A stretch of 64,000 nucleotides of DNA. Source: Pseudomonas violetae. GTDB lineage: Bacteria > Pseudomonadota > Gammaproteobacteria > Pseudomonadales > Pseudomonadaceae. Positions 1 through 11,873 of this stretch are shown piece by piece. The notes under the pieces were generated by a model. It worked only from the letters and a program-made list of their open reading frames with translations, searched no databases and was not told the DNA's origin. The stretch covers positions 124,001 through 188,000 of the forward strand of contig NZ_JAKNRW010000004.1 in assembly GCF_023072615.1 (NCBI RefSeq), given 5' to 3'. The position numbers and the translations under genes were made by a program. Position 1 is the stretch's first letter. Every line of letters begins with the position of its first letter.

Positions 1-624
<624 letters not shown>

Positions 625-648
625 GATCAGTCTCGACTGGTCTGATGT

Positions 649-670
649 CCCACCCGGTCAAACGGGTGGG
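649..670 (+). promoter_or_regulatory. Intercistronic hairpin between atpB and atpE
   Basis: Perfect 8-bp stem (CCCACCCG / CGGGTGGG) with a six-base loop in the 133-base gap between atpB and atpE. No T-run follows, so it is not a simple intrinsic terminator. Its place just ahead of the c-subunit gene, which must be made in about tenfold excess, suggests an mRNA processing or stability element. That role is inferred. Confidence 0.5.
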
Positions 671-742
671 TGCCCTAACAGGGCTATGAAACGATTTGTT
701 TTACCGCTTTAAAATCTAAAAAACCTAAACCATACGACGTAA

Positions 743-1013
<271 letters not shown>

Positions 1014-1015
<2 letters not shown>

Positions 1016-1035
1016 TTACTCGCCTTCGAGTAATT
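1014..1035 (+). promoter_or_regulatory. Hairpin over the atpE stop codon
   Basis: Perfect 9-bp stem (AATTACTCG / CGAGTAATT) with a CCTT loop. The left arm begins in the last two bases of the atpE stop codon. There is no T-run. It is placed to shield the 3' end of an atpE segment after processing, or to slow readthrough into atpF; function is inferred from position. Confidence 0.45.
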
Positions 1036-1069
1036 GGTGTGATGTGCAACGAACGAGCGAGGTGTTGGC

Positions 1070-1540
1070 GTGAACATTAATGCAACCCTGATTGGCCAGT
1101 CCGTTGCGTTCTTCATTTTTGTACTGTTTTGCATGAAGTTCGTGTGGCCTCCGGTCATCGCGGCTTTGCACGAACGTCAGAAGAAGATCGCGGATGGACT
1201 GGACGCTGCCGCCCGAGCAGCTCGCGACCTGGAGCTGGCCCAAGATAAAGCGGGTCAGCAACTGCGCGAAGCGAAAGCTCAGGCAGCCGAAATCATTGAG
1301 CAAGCCAAGAAACGCGGTAACCAGATTGTTGAAGAGGCTGTTGAAAAAGCCCGTATCGACGCTGACCGTGTGAAGGTTCAGGCTCAGGCCGAGATCGAGC
1401 AGGAACTGAACAGTGTCAAAGACGCGCTGCGTGCCCAACTGGGTGCTCTGGCTGTCGGCGGCGCCGAGAAGATCCTGGGTGCCACAATCGATCAAAACGC
1501 GCACGCGGAGCTGGTAAACAAACTGGCTGCTGAAATTTAA
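1070..1540 (+). CDS. atpF: ATP synthase Fo subunit b
   Basis: Peripheral stalk subunit b, 156 residues, the same length as in E. coli. One N-terminal membrane helix (about residues 5-25, [21 protein letters not shown]) is followed by a long charged, alanine-rich coiled coil that reaches up to delta and the F1 head. It forms a homodimer in the complex. The start codon is GTG, chosen because the conserved [11 protein letters not shown]-terminus begins there and a GAGCGAGG ribosome site lies at 1055-1062. atpH begins 12 bases after the stop, so the two are tightly coupled. Confidence 0.97.
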   Translation: MNINATLIGQSVAFFIFVLFCMKFVWPPVIAALHERQKKIADGLDAAARAARDLELAQDKAGQQLREAKAQAAEIIEQAKKRGNQIVEEAVEKARIDADRVKVQAQAEIEQELNSVKDALRAQLGALAVGGAEKILGATIDQNAHAELVNKLAAEI

Positions 1541-1552
1541 GCGAGGGCGATC

Positions 1553-2089
1553 ATGGCAGAATTGACCACGTTGGCCCGACCTTACGCTAAGGCAGCCTTC
1601 GAGCACGCCCAGGCCCACCAGCAACTGGCCTCTTGGTCAGCCATGCTCGGCCTGGCTGCAGCAGTGTCGCAAGACGACACTATGCAGCGCGTGCTCAAGG
1701 CCCCGCGACTGACGAGCGCAGACAAGGCCGCCACGTTTATTGACGTGTGCGGCGACAAGTTTGATGTGAAGGTGCAGAACTTCATTCACGTCGTTGCCGA
1801 AAACGACCGTCTCCCGCTGTTGCCGGAGATCGCCGCTCTGTTCGACCTGTACAAGGCCGAACAAGAGAAATCGGTAGACGTTGAAGTCACCAGTGCCTTC
1901 GCATTGAACCAAGAACAGCAAGACAAACTCGCCAAGGTTCTCAGTGCACGACTCAACCGGGAAGTGCGCCTGCAAGTTGCGGAGGATGCCGCCCTTATTG
2001 GTGGTGTCATCATTCGCGCCGGCGACCTGGTAATCGATGGCTCGATTCGCGGCAAACTCGCGAATCTTGCCGAAGCATTGAAATCTTGA
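1553..2089 (+). CDS. atpH: ATP synthase F1 subunit delta
   Basis: Delta subunit (178 residues; OSCP family) that links the top of the F1 head to the b-subunit stalk. It opens with the family pattern [16 protein letters not shown] and ends with the [21 protein letters not shown] segment that marks the C-terminal half of delta/OSCP proteins. It sits between atpF and atpA, with an AGCGAGGG ribosome site 5-12 bases upstream. Length and order match E. coli, and nothing looks unusual. Confidence 0.97.
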   Translation: MAELTTLARPYAKAAFEHAQAHQQLASWSAMLGLAAAVSQDDTMQRVLKAPRLTSADKAATFIDVCGDKFDVKVQNFIHVVAENDRLPLLPEIAALFDLYKAEQEKSVDVEVTSAFALNQEQQDKLAKVLSARLNREVRLQVAEDAALIGGVIIRAGDLVIDGSIRGKLANLAEALKS

Positions 2090-2110
2090 GTTTGAAGGGG
2101 CAGCAGAGCA

Positions 2111-3655
2111 ATGCAGCAACTCAATCCTTCCGAAATAAGTGAAATTATCAAGGGCCGCATCGACAAACTCGATGTGACCTCCCAAGCCCGTAACGAAGGC
2201 ACTGTCGTCAGCGTATCTGACGGTATCGTGCGGATTCACGGTCTGGCCGACGTCATGTACGGCGAGATGATCGAGTTTCCGGGCGGCGTCTTCGGTATGG
2301 CTCTCAACCTGGAGCAAGACTCCGTAGGTGCCGTAGTTTTGGGCTCCTACCAGTCTCTGGCTGAAGGCATGAGCGCCAAGTGCACCGGCCGCATCCTCGA
2401 AGTTCCGGTTGGTAAGGAACTGCTGGGTCGCGTAGTCGACGCACTGGGTAACCCAGTTGACGGCAAAGGTCCGCTGAACAACACCGAGACCGATGCGGTC
2501 GAGAAAGTTGCTCCAGGCGTGATCTGGCGTAAGTCGGTAGACCAGCCTGTACAGACTGGCTACAAGGCTGTCGATGCCATGATCCCTGTCGGCCGTGGCC
2601 AGCGTGAGCTGATCATCGGTGACCGTCAGATCGGTAAAACCGCTCTGGCGATCGACGCGATCATCAACCAGAAAAACAGCGGTATTTTCTGCGTCTACGT
2701 AGCGATTGGTCAGAAGCAATCGACCATCGCCAACGTGGTTCGCAAGCTGGAAGAAAACGGCGCGCTGGCTAACACCATCGTCGTCGCCGCGAGCGCTTCG
2801 GAATCTGCAGCACTGCAGTTCCTGGCTCCGTACTCCGGTTGCACCATGGGTGAATTCTTCCGCGACCGCGGTGAAGACGCGCTGATCGTTTATGACGATC
2901 TGTCCAAGCAAGCAGTTGCTTATCGCCAGATTTCCCTGCTGCTGCGCCGTCCACCAGGCCGTGAAGCTTACCCAGGCGACGTGTTCTATCTCCACTCCCG
3001 TCTGCTGGAGCGCGCATCCCGCGTTTCGGAAGAATACGTAGAGAAGTTCACCAACGGCGCAGTGACCGGCAAAACCGGTTCCCTGACCGCACTGCCGATC
3101 ATCGAAACCCAGGCTGGCGACGTTTCCGCGTTCGTTCCGACCAACGTGATTTCCATCACTGACGGTCAGATCTTCCTGGAATCGGCCATGTTCAACTCCG
3201 GGATCCGTCCTGCTGTGAACGCCGGTGTTTCGGTATCCCGTGTGGGTGGTGCCGCTCAGACCAAGATCATCAAGAAGCTCTCCGGTGGTATCCGTACCGC
3301 TCTGGCTCAGTACCGTGAACTGGCGGCATTCGCTCAGTTCGCTTCTGACCTGGACGAAGCGACCCGTAAGCAACTTGAGCATGGTCAGCGCGTTACCGAG
3401 CTGATGAAGCAGAAGCAATACGCACCAATGTCGATCGCTGACATGGCGCTGTCGCTGTATGCCGCTGAGCGTGGGTTCCTGACTGACGTTGAAATCACCA
3501 AGGTCGGCAGCTTCGAACAAGCGCTGATTGCTTTCTTCAACCGCGATCACGCCGATTTGATGGCGAAGATCAACGTGAAGGGTGACTTCAATGACGAAAT
3601 CGACGCTGGCATGAAAGCCGGTATCGAGAAGTTCAAGGCCACCCAAACCTGGTAA
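2111..3655 (+). CDS. atpA: ATP synthase F1 subunit alpha
   Basis: Alpha subunit (514 residues), which holds the non-catalytic nucleotide sites and supplies the arginine finger to the catalytic beta sites. The P-loop is GDRQIGKTA at residues 170-178; E. coli has Thr where this protein has Ile. The motif [12 protein letters not shown] near residue 370 includes the arginine finger. The N-terminal beta-barrel and the C-terminal helical domain are full length. It is followed by a strong hairpin before atpG. Confidence 0.98.
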   Translation: MQQLNPSEISEIIKGRIDKLDVTSQARNEGTVVSVSDGIVRIHGLADVMYGEMIEFPGGVFGMALNLEQDSVGAVVLGSYQSLAEGMSAKCTGRILEVPVGKELLGRVVDALGNPVDGKGPLNNTETDAVEKVAPGVIWRKSVDQPVQTGYKAVDAMIPVGRGQRELIIGDRQIGKTALAIDAIINQKNSGIFCVYVAIGQKQSTIANVVRKLEENGALANTIVVAASASESAALQFLAPYSGCTMGEFFRDRGEDALIVYDDLSKQAVAYRQISLLLRRPPGREAYPGDVFYLHSRLLERASRVSEEYVEKFTNGAVTGKTGSLTALPIIETQAGDVSAFVPTNVISITDGQIFLESAMFNSGIRPAVNAGVSVSRVGGAAQTKIIKKLSGGIRTALAQYRELAAFAQFASDLDEATRKQLEHGQRVTELMKQKQYAPMSIADMALSLYAAERGFLTDVEITKVGSFEQALIAFFNRDHADLMAKINVKGDFNDEIDAGMKAGIEKFKATQTW

Positions 3656-3661
3656 GCCGCA

Positions 3662-3683
3662 GCGGGAGCCGCGAGGCTCCCGC
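3662..3683 (+). promoter_or_regulatory. Intercistronic hairpin between atpA and atpG
   Basis: Perfect 9-bp GC-rich stem (GCGGGAGCC / GGCTCCCGC) closed by GCGA, a GNRA-type tetraloop, just after the atpA stop. No T-run follows, so stabilisation or processing of the operon mRNA is more likely than termination. The function is inferred. Confidence 0.5.
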
Positions 3684-3705
3684 TTGCTAACCTGATAGGT
3701 GTTAC

Positions 3706-4566
3706 ATGGCAGGCGCAAAAGAGATTCGCAGTAAGATTGCGAGCATCAAAAGCACGCAAAAGATTACCAGCGCCATGGAAAAAGTGGCGGTCAGTAAAAT
3801 GCGCAAGGCACAAATGCGCATGGCTGCTAGCCGTCCTTACGCGGAGCGCATCCGCCAGGTTATTGGCCATCTGGCCAACGCCAACCCGGAATATCGCCAC
3901 CCATTCATGATCGACCGTGAAATAAAGCGTGTTGGTTATGTTGTGGTGAGCAGTGACCGTGGTCTGTGTGGTGGCTTGAACACCAACCTGTTCAAGGCTC
4001 TGGTCAAGGACATGGCGGTAAACCGCGAAAACGGCGTCGAGATCGATCTGTGTGTAGTTGGTAGCAAGGGTGCGGCTTTCTTCCGCAACTTCGGCGGTAA
4101 CGTCGTAGCAGCTATCAGCCACCTGGGTGAAGAGCCGTCGATCAATGACCTGATCGGCAGCGTCAAGGTGATGCTGGATGCCTACCTGGACGGCCGTATT
4201 GACCGCCTGTCCGTGGTGTCCAACAAGTTCATCAACACCATGACGCAACAGCCTACCGTGGAGCAGTTGATTCCACTGGTGGCAACGCCGGAACAGGAGC
4301 TCAAGCACCACTGGGATTATCTGTACGAACCGGACGCCAAAGAGCTGCTTGACGGCTTGATGGTCCGTTACGTGGAGTCGCAGGTCTACCAGGCGGTGGT
4401 CGAGAACAACGCGGCTGAACAAGCTGCGCGGATGATCGCGATGAAGAACGCTACCGACAACGCCGGTGATTTGATCAGCGATTTGCAGCTGGTCTACAAC
4501 AAGGCGCGTCAGGCTGCGATCACCCAAGAGATCTCGGAAATCGTCGGCGGCGCTGCCGCGGTTTAA
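3706..4566 (+). CDS. atpG: ATP synthase F1 subunit gamma
   Basis: Gamma subunit (286 residues), the central rotor shaft. The N-terminal helix starts [20 protein letters not shown] and the C-terminal helix carries [17 protein letters not shown], the two segments that form the coiled coil inside the alpha3-beta3 head. The middle holds the conserved [12 protein letters not shown]. It lies between alpha and beta, as in all operons of this order. The start is supported by a GATAGGTG-like ribosome site and by the conserved MAGAKEIR. Confidence 0.97.
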   Translation: MAGAKEIRSKIASIKSTQKITSAMEKVAVSKMRKAQMRMAASRPYAERIRQVIGHLANANPEYRHPFMIDREIKRVGYVVVSSDRGLCGGLNTNLFKALVKDMAVNRENGVEIDLCVVGSKGAAFFRNFGGNVVAAISHLGEEPSINDLIGSVKVMLDAYLDGRIDRLSVVSNKFINTMTQQPTVEQLIPLVATPEQELKHHWDYLYEPDAKELLDGLMVRYVESQVYQAVVENNAAEQAARMIAMKNATDNAGDLISDLQLVYNKARQAAITQEISEIVGGAAAV

Positions 4567-5973
<1,407 letters not shown>

Positions 5974-5978
5974 TCCCG

Positions 5979-5996
5979 GCGCCCGGTAACGGGCGC
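5979..5996 (+). promoter_or_regulatory. Intercistronic hairpin between atpD and atpC
   Basis: Perfect 7-bp stem (GCGCCCG / CGGGCGC) with a GTAA loop, again a GNRA tetraloop, six bases after the atpD stop. With the hairpins at atpB/E, atpE/F and atpA/G it forms a set at operon junctions. No T-run is present. Confidence 0.5.
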
Positions 5997-6018
5997 TAAT
6001 TTAGGTTGAGGCAATCAG

Positions 6019-6444
6019 ATGGCTATGACAGTCCATTGCGATATCGTCAGCGCGGAAGGGGAAATCTTTTCCGGCCTGGTCGAGATGGTGATTGCGCACG
6101 GTGCACTGGGTGATCTTGGTATCGCCCTGGGTCACGCGCCGCTGATCACTAATCTCAAGCCGGGTCCAATCCGCCTGATCAAGCAAGGCGGGGAAGCCGA
6201 GGTGTTTTACATCTCCGGTGGTTTCCTCGAGGTTCAGCCGAACATGGTCAAGGTTCTTGCCGACACTGTGCAACGTGCTGCCGACCTGGATGAAGCCTCC
6301 GCTCAGGAAGCCGTCAAGGCTGCCGAGAAGGCCCTGCATGAACGTGGCGCTGAATTCGATTACGGTTCTGCCGCTGCACGTCTGGCCGAGGCTGCAGCTC
6401 AGCTGCGCACCGTCCAGCAGATCCGCAAAAAGTTTGGCCACTAA
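6019..6444 (+). CDS. atpC: ATP synthase F1 subunit epsilon
   Basis: Epsilon subunit (141 residues), which couples gamma to the c-ring and can inhibit hydrolysis through its C-terminal helices. The N-terminal beta-sandwich ([31 protein letters not shown]) and the C-terminal helical pair with alanine-rich [10 protein letters not shown] are intact. It is the last gene of the operon; a strong intrinsic terminator follows 30 bases later. Confidence 0.97.
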   Translation: MAMTVHCDIVSAEGEIFSGLVEMVIAHGALGDLGIALGHAPLITNLKPGPIRLIKQGGEAEVFYISGGFLEVQPNMVKVLADTVQRAADLDEASAQEAVKAAEKALHERGAEFDYGSAAARLAEAAAQLRTVQQIRKKFGH

Positions 6445-6473
6445 CAGGCCTGCAACTTTTTGTGCGATTGATT

Positions 6474-6502
6474 AAAAAGGGTAGCCTCGGCTACCCTTTT
6501 TT
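6474..6502 (+). terminator. Rho-independent terminator of the atp operon
   Basis: Stem GGGTAGC (6479-6485) pairs with GCTACCC (6490-6496) across a CTCG loop. It is preceded by A5 and followed by six T residues, a classic intrinsic terminator just after atpC. The A/T flanks make it usable in either direction. Confidence 0.9.
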
Positions 6503-6561
6503 CTTTTCCGATATTCATCACCTGGTCGCAGCCGCTGACCACCCAGGATTGGTAGCCAGTC

Positions 6562-7929
6562 ATGTCTCTAGAAATTGTTATCCTCGCTGCAGGCCAAGGC
6601 ACACGCATGCGCTCGGCATTGCCGAAAGTGCTGCACCCGATCGCCGGCAATTCCATGCTCGGGCATGTTATCCACACGGCGCGCCAACTTGATCCACACC
6701 GCATTCACGTGGTTATTGGCCACGGCGCCGATGCCGTACGTGAGCGGCTGGCGGCGGATGACCTGAATTTTGTCCTGCAGGACAAACAGCTCGGTACCGG
6801 CCACGCCGTTGCCCAAGCGGTGCCGTTCATCGAGTCCGCCACCGTGCTGATCCTCTACGGCGACGTGCCCTTGATCGAAGTTGAAACCCTGCAGCGCCTG
6901 CTGAAGAAAGTAGCCCCACAGCAGTTGGGCTTGCTGACCGTTGAGCTGGACGACCCGACCGGTTATGGCCGCATCGTGCGTGATGCCGAGGGGAAGGTCA
7001 CCGCCATCGTCGAGCAGAAGGACGCCAACGAAACTCAGCGCGCCATCACCGAAGGCAATACCGGCATTTTGGCCATGCCTTTTGCACAGCTGAGCAGTTG
7101 GATGAGCCGGCTCTCCAACAACAATGCCCAAGGCGAGTATTACCTGACCGACGTGATTGCCATGGCGGTGAGCGATGGACTAGTGGTAGCTACCGAGCAA
7201 GCGCATGACGCCATGGAAGTGCAGGGCGCCAACGATCGCAAGCAGCTCTCCGAGCTGGAGCGTCACTATCAGTTGCGTGCGGGCCTGCGCCTGATGGCCC
7301 AGGGCGTAACACTGCGCGACCCCGCGCGGTTTGATGTTCGTGGCGAAGTCACGGTTGGCCGCGACGTGCTGATCGACATCAACGTGATTCTTGAAGGCAA
7401 AGTTGTTATCGAAGACGACGTGGTGATCGGTCCAAACTGTGTGATCAAGGACAGTACCCTGCGCAAGGGTGTGGTGATCAAAGCCAATAGCCATATCGAT
7501 GGTGCGATCATGGGCGAGGGCAGCGACGCCGGCCCATTCGCTCGTTTGCGTCCAGGCAGCGTGCTTGAGGCGCGTGCGCATGTGGGTAACTTCGTCGAGC
7601 TAAAAAACGCTCACTTGGGCGAAGGTGCCAAGGCAGGTCATTTGAGTTATCTGGGAGATGCCGAAATTGGCGCGCGCACCAACATCGGTGCCGGCACCAT
7701 CACCTGCAACTACGATGGCGCCAACAAGTGGAAAACCGTGTTGGGCGAGGACGTGTTCATCGGTTCCAACAATTCGTTGGTTGCGCCTGTGGATATCTCC
7801 AGCGGTGCAACCACCGCAGCGGGTTCGACCATCACACAGAATGTGGATAAAGCACAGTTGGCTGTGGGTCGTGCACGCCAGAAGAACATCGACGGTTGGA
7901 AGCGCCCGGAGAAAATCAAAAAGCCGTAA
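6562..7929 (+). CDS. glmU: Bifunctional GlcNAc-1-P uridyltransferase / GlcN-1-P acetyltransferase
   Basis: GlmU (455 residues) makes UDP-GlcNAc from glucosamine-1-phosphate in two steps: C-terminal acetylation, then N-terminal uridylation. The pyrophosphorylase signature [15 protein letters not shown] is at residues 11-25. The C-terminal half is a left-handed beta-helix of hexapeptide repeats (for example [12 protein letters not shown]) with the acetyltransferase segment [14 protein letters not shown] and the [10 protein letters not shown] motif. The product feeds peptidoglycan and LPS, including the GlcNAc primer of the D-rhamnan made by genes later in this window. Two perfect DnaA boxes lie inside the gene and one just after it. 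Confidence 0.98.
   Translation: MSLEIVILAAGQGTRMRSALPKVLHPIAGNSMLGHVIHTARQLDPHRIHVVIGHGADAVRERLAADDLNFVLQDKQLGTGHAVAQAVPFIESATVLILYGDVPLIEVETLQRLLKKVAPQQLGLLTVELDDPTGYGRIVRDAEGKVTAIVEQKDANETQRAITEGNTGILAMPFAQLSSWMSRLSNNNAQGEYYLTDVIAMAVSDGLVVATEQAHDAMEVQGANDRKQLSELERHYQLRAGLRLMAQGVTLRDPARFDVRGEVTVGRDVLIDINVILEGKVVIEDDVVIGPNCVIKDSTLRKGVVIKANSHIDGAIMGEGSDAGPFARLRPGSVLEARAHVGNFVELKNAHLGEGAKAGHLSYLGDAEIGARTNIGAGTITCNYDGANKWKTVLGEDVFIGSNNSLVAPVDISSGATTAAGSTITQNVDKAQLAVGRARQKNIDGWKRPEKIKKP
6668..6676 (+). other. Perfect DnaA box (TTATCCACA) in glmU
   Basis: Exact match to the high-affinity DnaA consensus, inside the glmU coding sequence. It is one of seven in the window, six of them between 6.6 and 14.5 kb. 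Confidence 0.45.
7852..7860 (-). other. Perfect DnaA box (TTATCCACA) in the glmU 3' end
   Basis: Exact TTATCCACA on the minus strand, coding for part of the C-terminal region of GlmU. It faces the box at 7931 from 70 bases away. Confidence 0.45.
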
Positions 7930-7930
7930 G

Positions 7931-7939
7931 TTATCCACA
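7931..7939 (+). other. Perfect DnaA box after the glmU stop
   Basis: TTATCCACA two bases past the glmU TAA. The same context, TAAG followed by the box, recurs right after glmS at 10748, so the pair may be conserved for a reason. Confidence 0.5.
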
Positions 7940-7949
7940 GCCCGACTGC

Positions 7950-8041
7950 TGTAGGAGCGAGCTCGCGATGCACGATAACGATAACGCGGGAAGCCAGACA
8001 GCTAACGGCGCTCTCAAGTCCATCGCGAGCTCGCTCCTACA
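7950..8041. repeat. REP-like inverted repeat pair between glmU and glmR
   Basis: Two 21-base arms (7950-7970 and 8021-8041), TGTAGGAGCGAGCTCGCGAT plus one base, are perfect reverse complements separated by 50 bases. This is the typical Pseudomonas intergenic REP doublet motif. It could fold as a long hairpin at the end of the glmU transcript. Confidence 0.85.
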
Positions 8042-8135
8042 AGGTCTTCATCTTTTTATCGCCTCCCGCTTGACGAAGTTTCGCTGATAGGTTTTGATTG
8101 CTTCCGTTATCTTTCGAATCGAAACTTACCAGCTC

Positions 8136-8912
8136 ATGTCGAAACGCAATACACCTCAGCGTCGCCACAATATCCTCGCCTTGCTCAATGAGCAGGGCGA
8201 AGTCAGTGTGGACGAGTTGGCCAAGCGCTTCGAAACCTCGGAAGTTACGATCCGCAAGGATCTTGCCGCCCTTGAAAGTCATGGCCTGCTGCTACGCCGT
8301 TACGGTGGCGCAATCACCATGCCCCAGGAGCTGGTGGCCGATATCGGTCAGCCGGTCTCCAAATACAAGCAGGCGATTGCCCGGGCTGCCGTGTTACGCA
8401 TCCGCGAGCACGCGCGCATCATCATCGACAGTGGCAGCACCACGGCGTCGATGATTCCTGAACTCGGGCAACAACCGGGTCTGGTGGTCATGACCAATTC
8501 CTTGAATGTCGCCAACGCGTTGAGCGAACTGGAGCATGAGCCGGTGCTGCTGATGACCGGTGGTACCTGGGACCCGCATTCCGAATCCTTCCAGGGCCAA
8601 GTCGCGGAGCAGGTACTACGCTCTTACGATTTCGACCAGCTGTTCATCGGTGCCGATGGCATCGATTTGGTTCGCGGTACCACCACCTTCAACGAACTGC
8701 TGGGGCTGAGCCGCGTCATGGCTGAAGTCGCCCGGGAAGTGGTGGTGATGGTCGAGGCCGACAAGATAGGTCGCAAGATTCCCAACCTGGAGCTGCCCTG
8801 GAGCAGCGTCCATACCCTTATTACCGATGATCGCCTGTCGCTCGAGGCACGGGATCAGATTCAGGCGCGCGGGATCACCCTGATCTGCGCAGCTGTCAGT
8901 CAGGAGAAATAG
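8136..8912 (+). CDS. glmR: DeoR-family regulator of amino-sugar synthesis (GlmR)
   Basis: DeoR-family repressor of 258 residues. The N-terminal helix-turn-helix reads [21 protein letters not shown]. The C-terminal sugar-phosphate sensing domain contains [19 protein letters not shown] and FIGADGID. The position between glmU and glmS is that of glmR of P. aeruginosa, a regulator of glmS. The stop codon is one base before the glmS start, so the two are translated together. The ATG at 8136 was chosen because the family-typical [14 protein letters not shown] begins there; an in-frame TTG at 8094 would add 14 residues with no family match. Confidence 0.9.
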   Translation: MSKRNTPQRRHNILALLNEQGEVSVDELAKRFETSEVTIRKDLAALESHGLLLRRYGGAITMPQELVADIGQPVSKYKQAIARAAVLRIREHARIIIDSGSTTASMIPELGQQPGLVVMTNSLNVANALSELEHEPVLLMTGGTWDPHSESFQGQVAEQVLRSYDFDQLFIGADGIDLVRGTTTFNELLGLSRVMAEVAREVVVMVEADKIGRKIPNLELPWSSVHTLITDDRLSLEARDQIQARGITLICAAVSQEK

Positions 8913-8913
8913 C

Positions 8914-10746
8914 ATGTGTGGAATTGTCGGCGCAGTCGCAGAACGTAACATCACCCCAATCCTGCTAGAAGGCCTCAAGCGTCTTGAATACCGCGGGTAT
9001 GACAGCGCCGGTGTGGCGCTCTATACCAACGACGATAAGCTGGAGCGCATGCGCCGCCCGGGCAAAGTCAGCGAGCTGGAGCTGGCCCTGACCGAAGAGC
9101 CACTGTTGGGGCGTCTGGGCATTGCCCACACCCGCTGGGCCACCCATGGCGCGCCGTGCGAACGCAATGCTCACCCGCATTTCTCCGGCGACCTGGCGGT
9201 GGTGCACAACGGCATCATCGAAAACCACGAAGCCCTGCGCGACCAACTAAAAGCCTTGGGTTACGTGTTCACTTCGGACACTGACACCGAAGTCATCGCC
9301 CACTTGCTGAACCACAAGCTCAAGGACTTGGCTGATTTGACCGTGGCACTCAAGGCTACCGTCAAAGAGTTGCACGGTGCCTATGGCCTGGCCGTCATCA
9401 GCGCTGATCAACCGGATCGCCTGGTTGCCGCGCGGAGTGGCAGCCCGCTGGTGATTGGCCTCGGCATGGGTGAAAACTTCCTGGCTTCGGACCAATTGGC
9501 CTTGCGTCAGGTCACTGACCGCTTCATGTACCTGGAAGAGGGCGATATCGCCGAGATTCGCCGCGAAAGCGTGCAGATCTGGGACGTTAACGGCCAGAGC
9601 GTCGAGCGTGAATCGGTGCAGTACCGCGATGGTGCCGAAGCCGCCGACAAAGGCGAGTTCCGCCACTTCATGCTCAAGGAAATCCATGAGCAGCCAGCGG
9701 TCGTGCAACGCACCCTCGAAGGTCGCCTGAGCCAGAACCAGGTGCTGGTGCAGGCGTTCGGTCCACAGGCTGCCGAGTTGTTCGCCAAGGTGCGCAACGT
9801 TCAGATCGTCGCCTGCGGCACCAGCTACCACGCGGGGATGGTTGCCCGTTACTGGTTGGAAGAACTGGCTGGCATCCCGTGCCAGGTCGAAGTCGCCAGT
9901 GAGTTCCGCTATCGCAAAGTGGTGGTCCAGCCCGACACCCTGTTCGTGACCATCTCCCAGTCCGGCGAAACCGCCGACACCTTGGCGGCGCTGCGTAATG
10001 CCAAGGAGCTGGGCTTCCTGGCCAGCCTGGCGATCTGCAACGTTGGCATCAGCTCGCTGGTGCGTGAGTCCGACCTGACCCTGCTGACCCAGGCCGGTCG
10101 TGAAATCGGCGTGGCTTCCACCAAGGCGTTCACCACTCAACTGGTCGGCCTGCTGTTGCTGACCCTGTCCCTCGGCCAGGTTCGCGGCACGTTGGCCGAA
10201 GGCGTCGAAGCCACCCTGGTCGAAGAGTTGCGTCGTCTGCCTGCCCGCCTGGGTGAAGCGCTGGCCATGGACAGCACCGTCGAGAAAATCGCCGAGCTGT
10301 TCGCCGAGAAGAATCACACCTTGTTCCTGGGCCGCGGTGCGCAGTTCCCGGTAGCCATGGAAGGTGCGCTCAAGCTCAAGGAAATTTCCTACATCCACGC
10401 CGAAGCCTACCCGGCGGGCGAGCTCAAGCACGGTCCGCTGGCGCTTGTGGATAACGATATGCCGGTGGTTACCGTGGCGCCGAACAACGAACTGTTGGAA
10501 AAGCTCAAATCCAATCTCCAGGAAGTGCGCGCCCGCGGTGGCGAGCTGATCGTCTTCGCTGACGAAAAAGCAGGCATGACCAACGGTGAAGGCACCCACG
10601 TCGTGCACATGCCGCACATCCACGACATCCTGTCGCCGATTCTCTACACCATCCCGCTGCAGCTATTGTCGTACTACGTCGCCGTGCTCAAGGGCACCGA
10701 CGTCGACCAGCCGCGCAACCTCGCGAAGTCGGTAACTGTGGAATAA
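8914..10746 (+). CDS. glmS: Glutamine--fructose-6-phosphate aminotransferase (isomerising)
   Basis: GlmS (610 residues) makes glucosamine-6-phosphate from fructose-6-phosphate and glutamine, the committed step to UDP-GlcNAc. After Met1 comes the nucleophilic Cys of the class II glutaminase domain ([10 protein letters not shown]). Two SIS sugar-isomerase domains follow (for example CGTSYHAG and SQSGETADT), and the C-terminus [13 protein letters not shown] is the universal end of GlmS. The last codons form the Tn7 target-recognition site. A GAGAAAT ribosome site overlaps the glmR end. The product is used by GlmU nearby after GlmM, which is not in this window. Confidence 0.98.
   Translation: MCGIVGAVAERNITPILLEGLKRLEYRGYDSAGVALYTNDDKLERMRRPGKVSELELALTEEPLLGRLGIAHTRWATHGAPCERNAHPHFSGDLAVVHNGIIENHEALRDQLKALGYVFTSDTDTEVIAHLLNHKLKDLADLTVALKATVKELHGAYGLAVISADQPDRLVAARSGSPLVIGLGMGENFLASDQLALRQVTDRFMYLEEGDIAEIRRESVQIWDVNGQSVERESVQYRDGAEAADKGEFRHFMLKEIHEQPAVVQRTLEGRLSQNQVLVQAFGPQAAELFAKVRNVQIVACGTSYHAGMVARYWLEELAGIPCQVEVASEFRYRKVVVQPDTLFVTISQSGETADTLAALRNAKELGFLASLAICNVGISSLVRESDLTLLTQAGREIGVASTKAFTTQLVGLLLLTLSLGQVRGTLAEGVEATLVEELRRLPARLGEALAMDSTVEKIAELFAEKNHTLFLGRGAQFPVAMEGALKLKEISYIHAEAYPAGELKHGPLALVDNDMPVVTVAPNNELLEKLKSNLQEVRARGGELIVFADEKAGMTNGEGTHVVHMPHIHDILSPILYTIPLQLLSYYVAVLKGTDVDQPRNLAKSVTVE
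10446..10454 (-). other. Perfect DnaA box in glmS
   Basis: TTATCCACA on the minus strand inside the second half of glmS, about 300 bases before the plus-strand box after the glmS stop. The orientation pair mirrors that of the glmU 3' end. Confidence 0.45.
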
Positions 10747-10773
10747 GTTATCCACAGCCCGGTTAGTACCTAA
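10711..10773 (+). other. Empty attTn7 attachment site at the glmS 3' end
   Basis: Tn7 TnsD recognises the last codons of glmS and directs insertion about 25 bases past the stop, here near 10770. The conserved [19 protein letters not shown] segment is intact and no Tn7 end or tns gene follows, so the site is unoccupied. The exact limits are approximate and come from known Tn7 behaviour, not from a measured site. Confidence 0.75.
10748..10756 (+). other. Perfect DnaA box after the glmS stop
   Basis: TTATCCACA starts one base past the glmS TAA, in the same TAAG-box-GCCCG context as the box after glmU. Confidence 0.5.
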
Positions 10774-10821
10774 GATCGCATCCATCGAGCTCTTGTGGGA
10801 GCTGCCGAAGGCTGCGATCTT
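10772..10821. repeat. Inverted repeat / probable terminator after glmS
   Basis: Arms AAGATCGCA (10772-10780) and TGCGATCTT (10813-10821), followed by TTTGCTTTTG. The interior carries the CAGCTCC-like and GCCGAAGGC segments of a common Pseudomonas repeat. Related copies occur at 34553-34597 and 53576-53649. The T-rich tail makes it a likely terminator of glmR-glmS. Confidence 0.7.
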
Positions 10822-10847
10822 TTGCTTTTGATAAGAGCAAACCGTCC

Positions 10848-11750
10848 ATGGACCGTTTCCAGGAAATGCAGGTATTCGCCGCCGTCGCCCAAGCCCAGGG
10901 CTTCTCGGCGGCGGCACGGCATTTGGGCATGTCCGCAGCCAGCGTCACTCGCGCAGTCGCCGCGTTGGAAAAACGCATCGGCGCGCAGCTGCTCACGCGC
11001 ACTACCCGCAGTGTTCACCTCAGTGAAGCGGGCCAGCGTTATCTGGAGGACTGTCGGAGAATTCTTGGCGAGGTGCAGGAAGCCGAGGATTCGGCAGCCG
11101 GCAGTCATGCCCAGCCCCGTGGGCAATTGACGGTTACGGCTCCTGTTCTGTTTGGCGATCTTTTTGTCACTCCGATCATGGTGAGTTACCTGACGCGGTT
11201 TCCTGACGTGAGCATCAATGCGTTGCTGGTGGATCGAATCGTCAGCATGGTCGAGGAGGGGGTCGATGTGGCGGTGCGCATCGGCGAGTTGGCTGACAGT
11301 AATCAGCATGCGATTCGAGTCGGCGAGGTTCGCCGGGTCATTTGCGCGTCGCCGTCTTTTCTCCAGGCTCACGGCCGGCCGGTGCACCCGCAGGATCTTG
11401 CGCAAGTGCCGGTCATTGCGACCTCAGCGACGGGGCAGCAGCGCAACTGGCCGTTTCTCGACGCCGGGATTCCGTTGAGTGTGCGCCTGGAACCACGGCT
11501 GATGGTGACGGCTAATCAGGCGACAATCAGCGCGGCTTGCCTGGGGCTGGGCCTCACCCGAGTGCTTTCCTACCAAGTGGCCAATCAGGTGGAGGCCGGC
11601 GAGCTGGAAATTGTCCTCGCTGAGTTTGAACTGCCACCGTTACCCATCCATGTGGTCTATCAAGGCGGTCGTAAAGCACCCGCGAGAATTCGCGGTTTCG
11701 TGGATTTTGCGGTCAATGAACTGCGAGAACATCCGTCCCTGCGCCGCTGA
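10848..11750 (+). CDS. LysR-family transcriptional regulator
   Basis: LysR-type regulator of 300 residues. The N-terminal winged helix reads MDRFQEMQVFAAVAQAQGFS then AAARHLGMSAASVTRAVAALE, followed by the linker helix and a periplasmic-binding-like effector domain (LTVTAPVLFGDLFVTPIM onward). It belongs to the subgroup that often controls small oxidoreductase or glutathione-transferase genes. It is read in the same direction as the GST gene 123 bases downstream, and a candidate LysR operator lies between them. The effector cannot be told from sequence. Confidence 0.93.
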   Translation: MDRFQEMQVFAAVAQAQGFSAAARHLGMSAASVTRAVAALEKRIGAQLLTRTTRSVHLSEAGQRYLEDCRRILGEVQEAEDSAAGSHAQPRGQLTVTAPVLFGDLFVTPIMVSYLTRFPDVSINALLVDRIVSMVEEGVDVAVRIGELADSNQHAIRVGEVRRVICASPSFLQAHGRPVHPQDLAQVPVIATSATGQQRNWPFLDAGIPLSVRLEPRLMVTANQATISAACLGLGLTRVLSYQVANQVEAGELEIVLAEFELPPLPIHVVYQGGRKAPARIRGFVDFAVNELREHPSLRR

Positions 11751-11769
11751 ATTATTCCACTGGGTGAAA

Positions 11770-11785
11770 TATTTGATTGCAAATA
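11770..11785. promoter_or_regulatory. Candidate LysR-type operator upstream of the GST gene
   Basis: Perfect interrupted palindrome TATTTG-ATTG-CAAATA in an AT-rich gap between the LysR gene and the GST gene, about 90 bases before the GST start. It fits the general T-N11-A dyad pattern of LysR sites. Binding by the neighbouring regulator is inferred. Confidence 0.4.
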
Positions 11786-11873
11786 CTGGTGATTCTATTG
11801 GTCTGCTGATTGGCGGAGGATGGCTTTCCTCGGCGCTGAGCTCCTGATCCGCGCCCCAACAGCGGAGTTCACC

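Noticed and set aside
1637..3718. 693-codon open frame on the minus strand across atpH and atpA
   Set aside because: It is antisense to well conserved atp genes; the predicted protein has no recognisable domain and results from codon bias in GC-rich DNA.
9247..10623. 458-codon minus-strand frame inside glmS
   Set aside because: Antisense shadow of glmS with a low-complexity Gln/Leu-rich product and no ribosome site.
10747..10847. Possible Tn7 insertion after glmS
   Set aside because: No Tn7 ends or tns genes; the LysR gene follows directly, so the site is empty.
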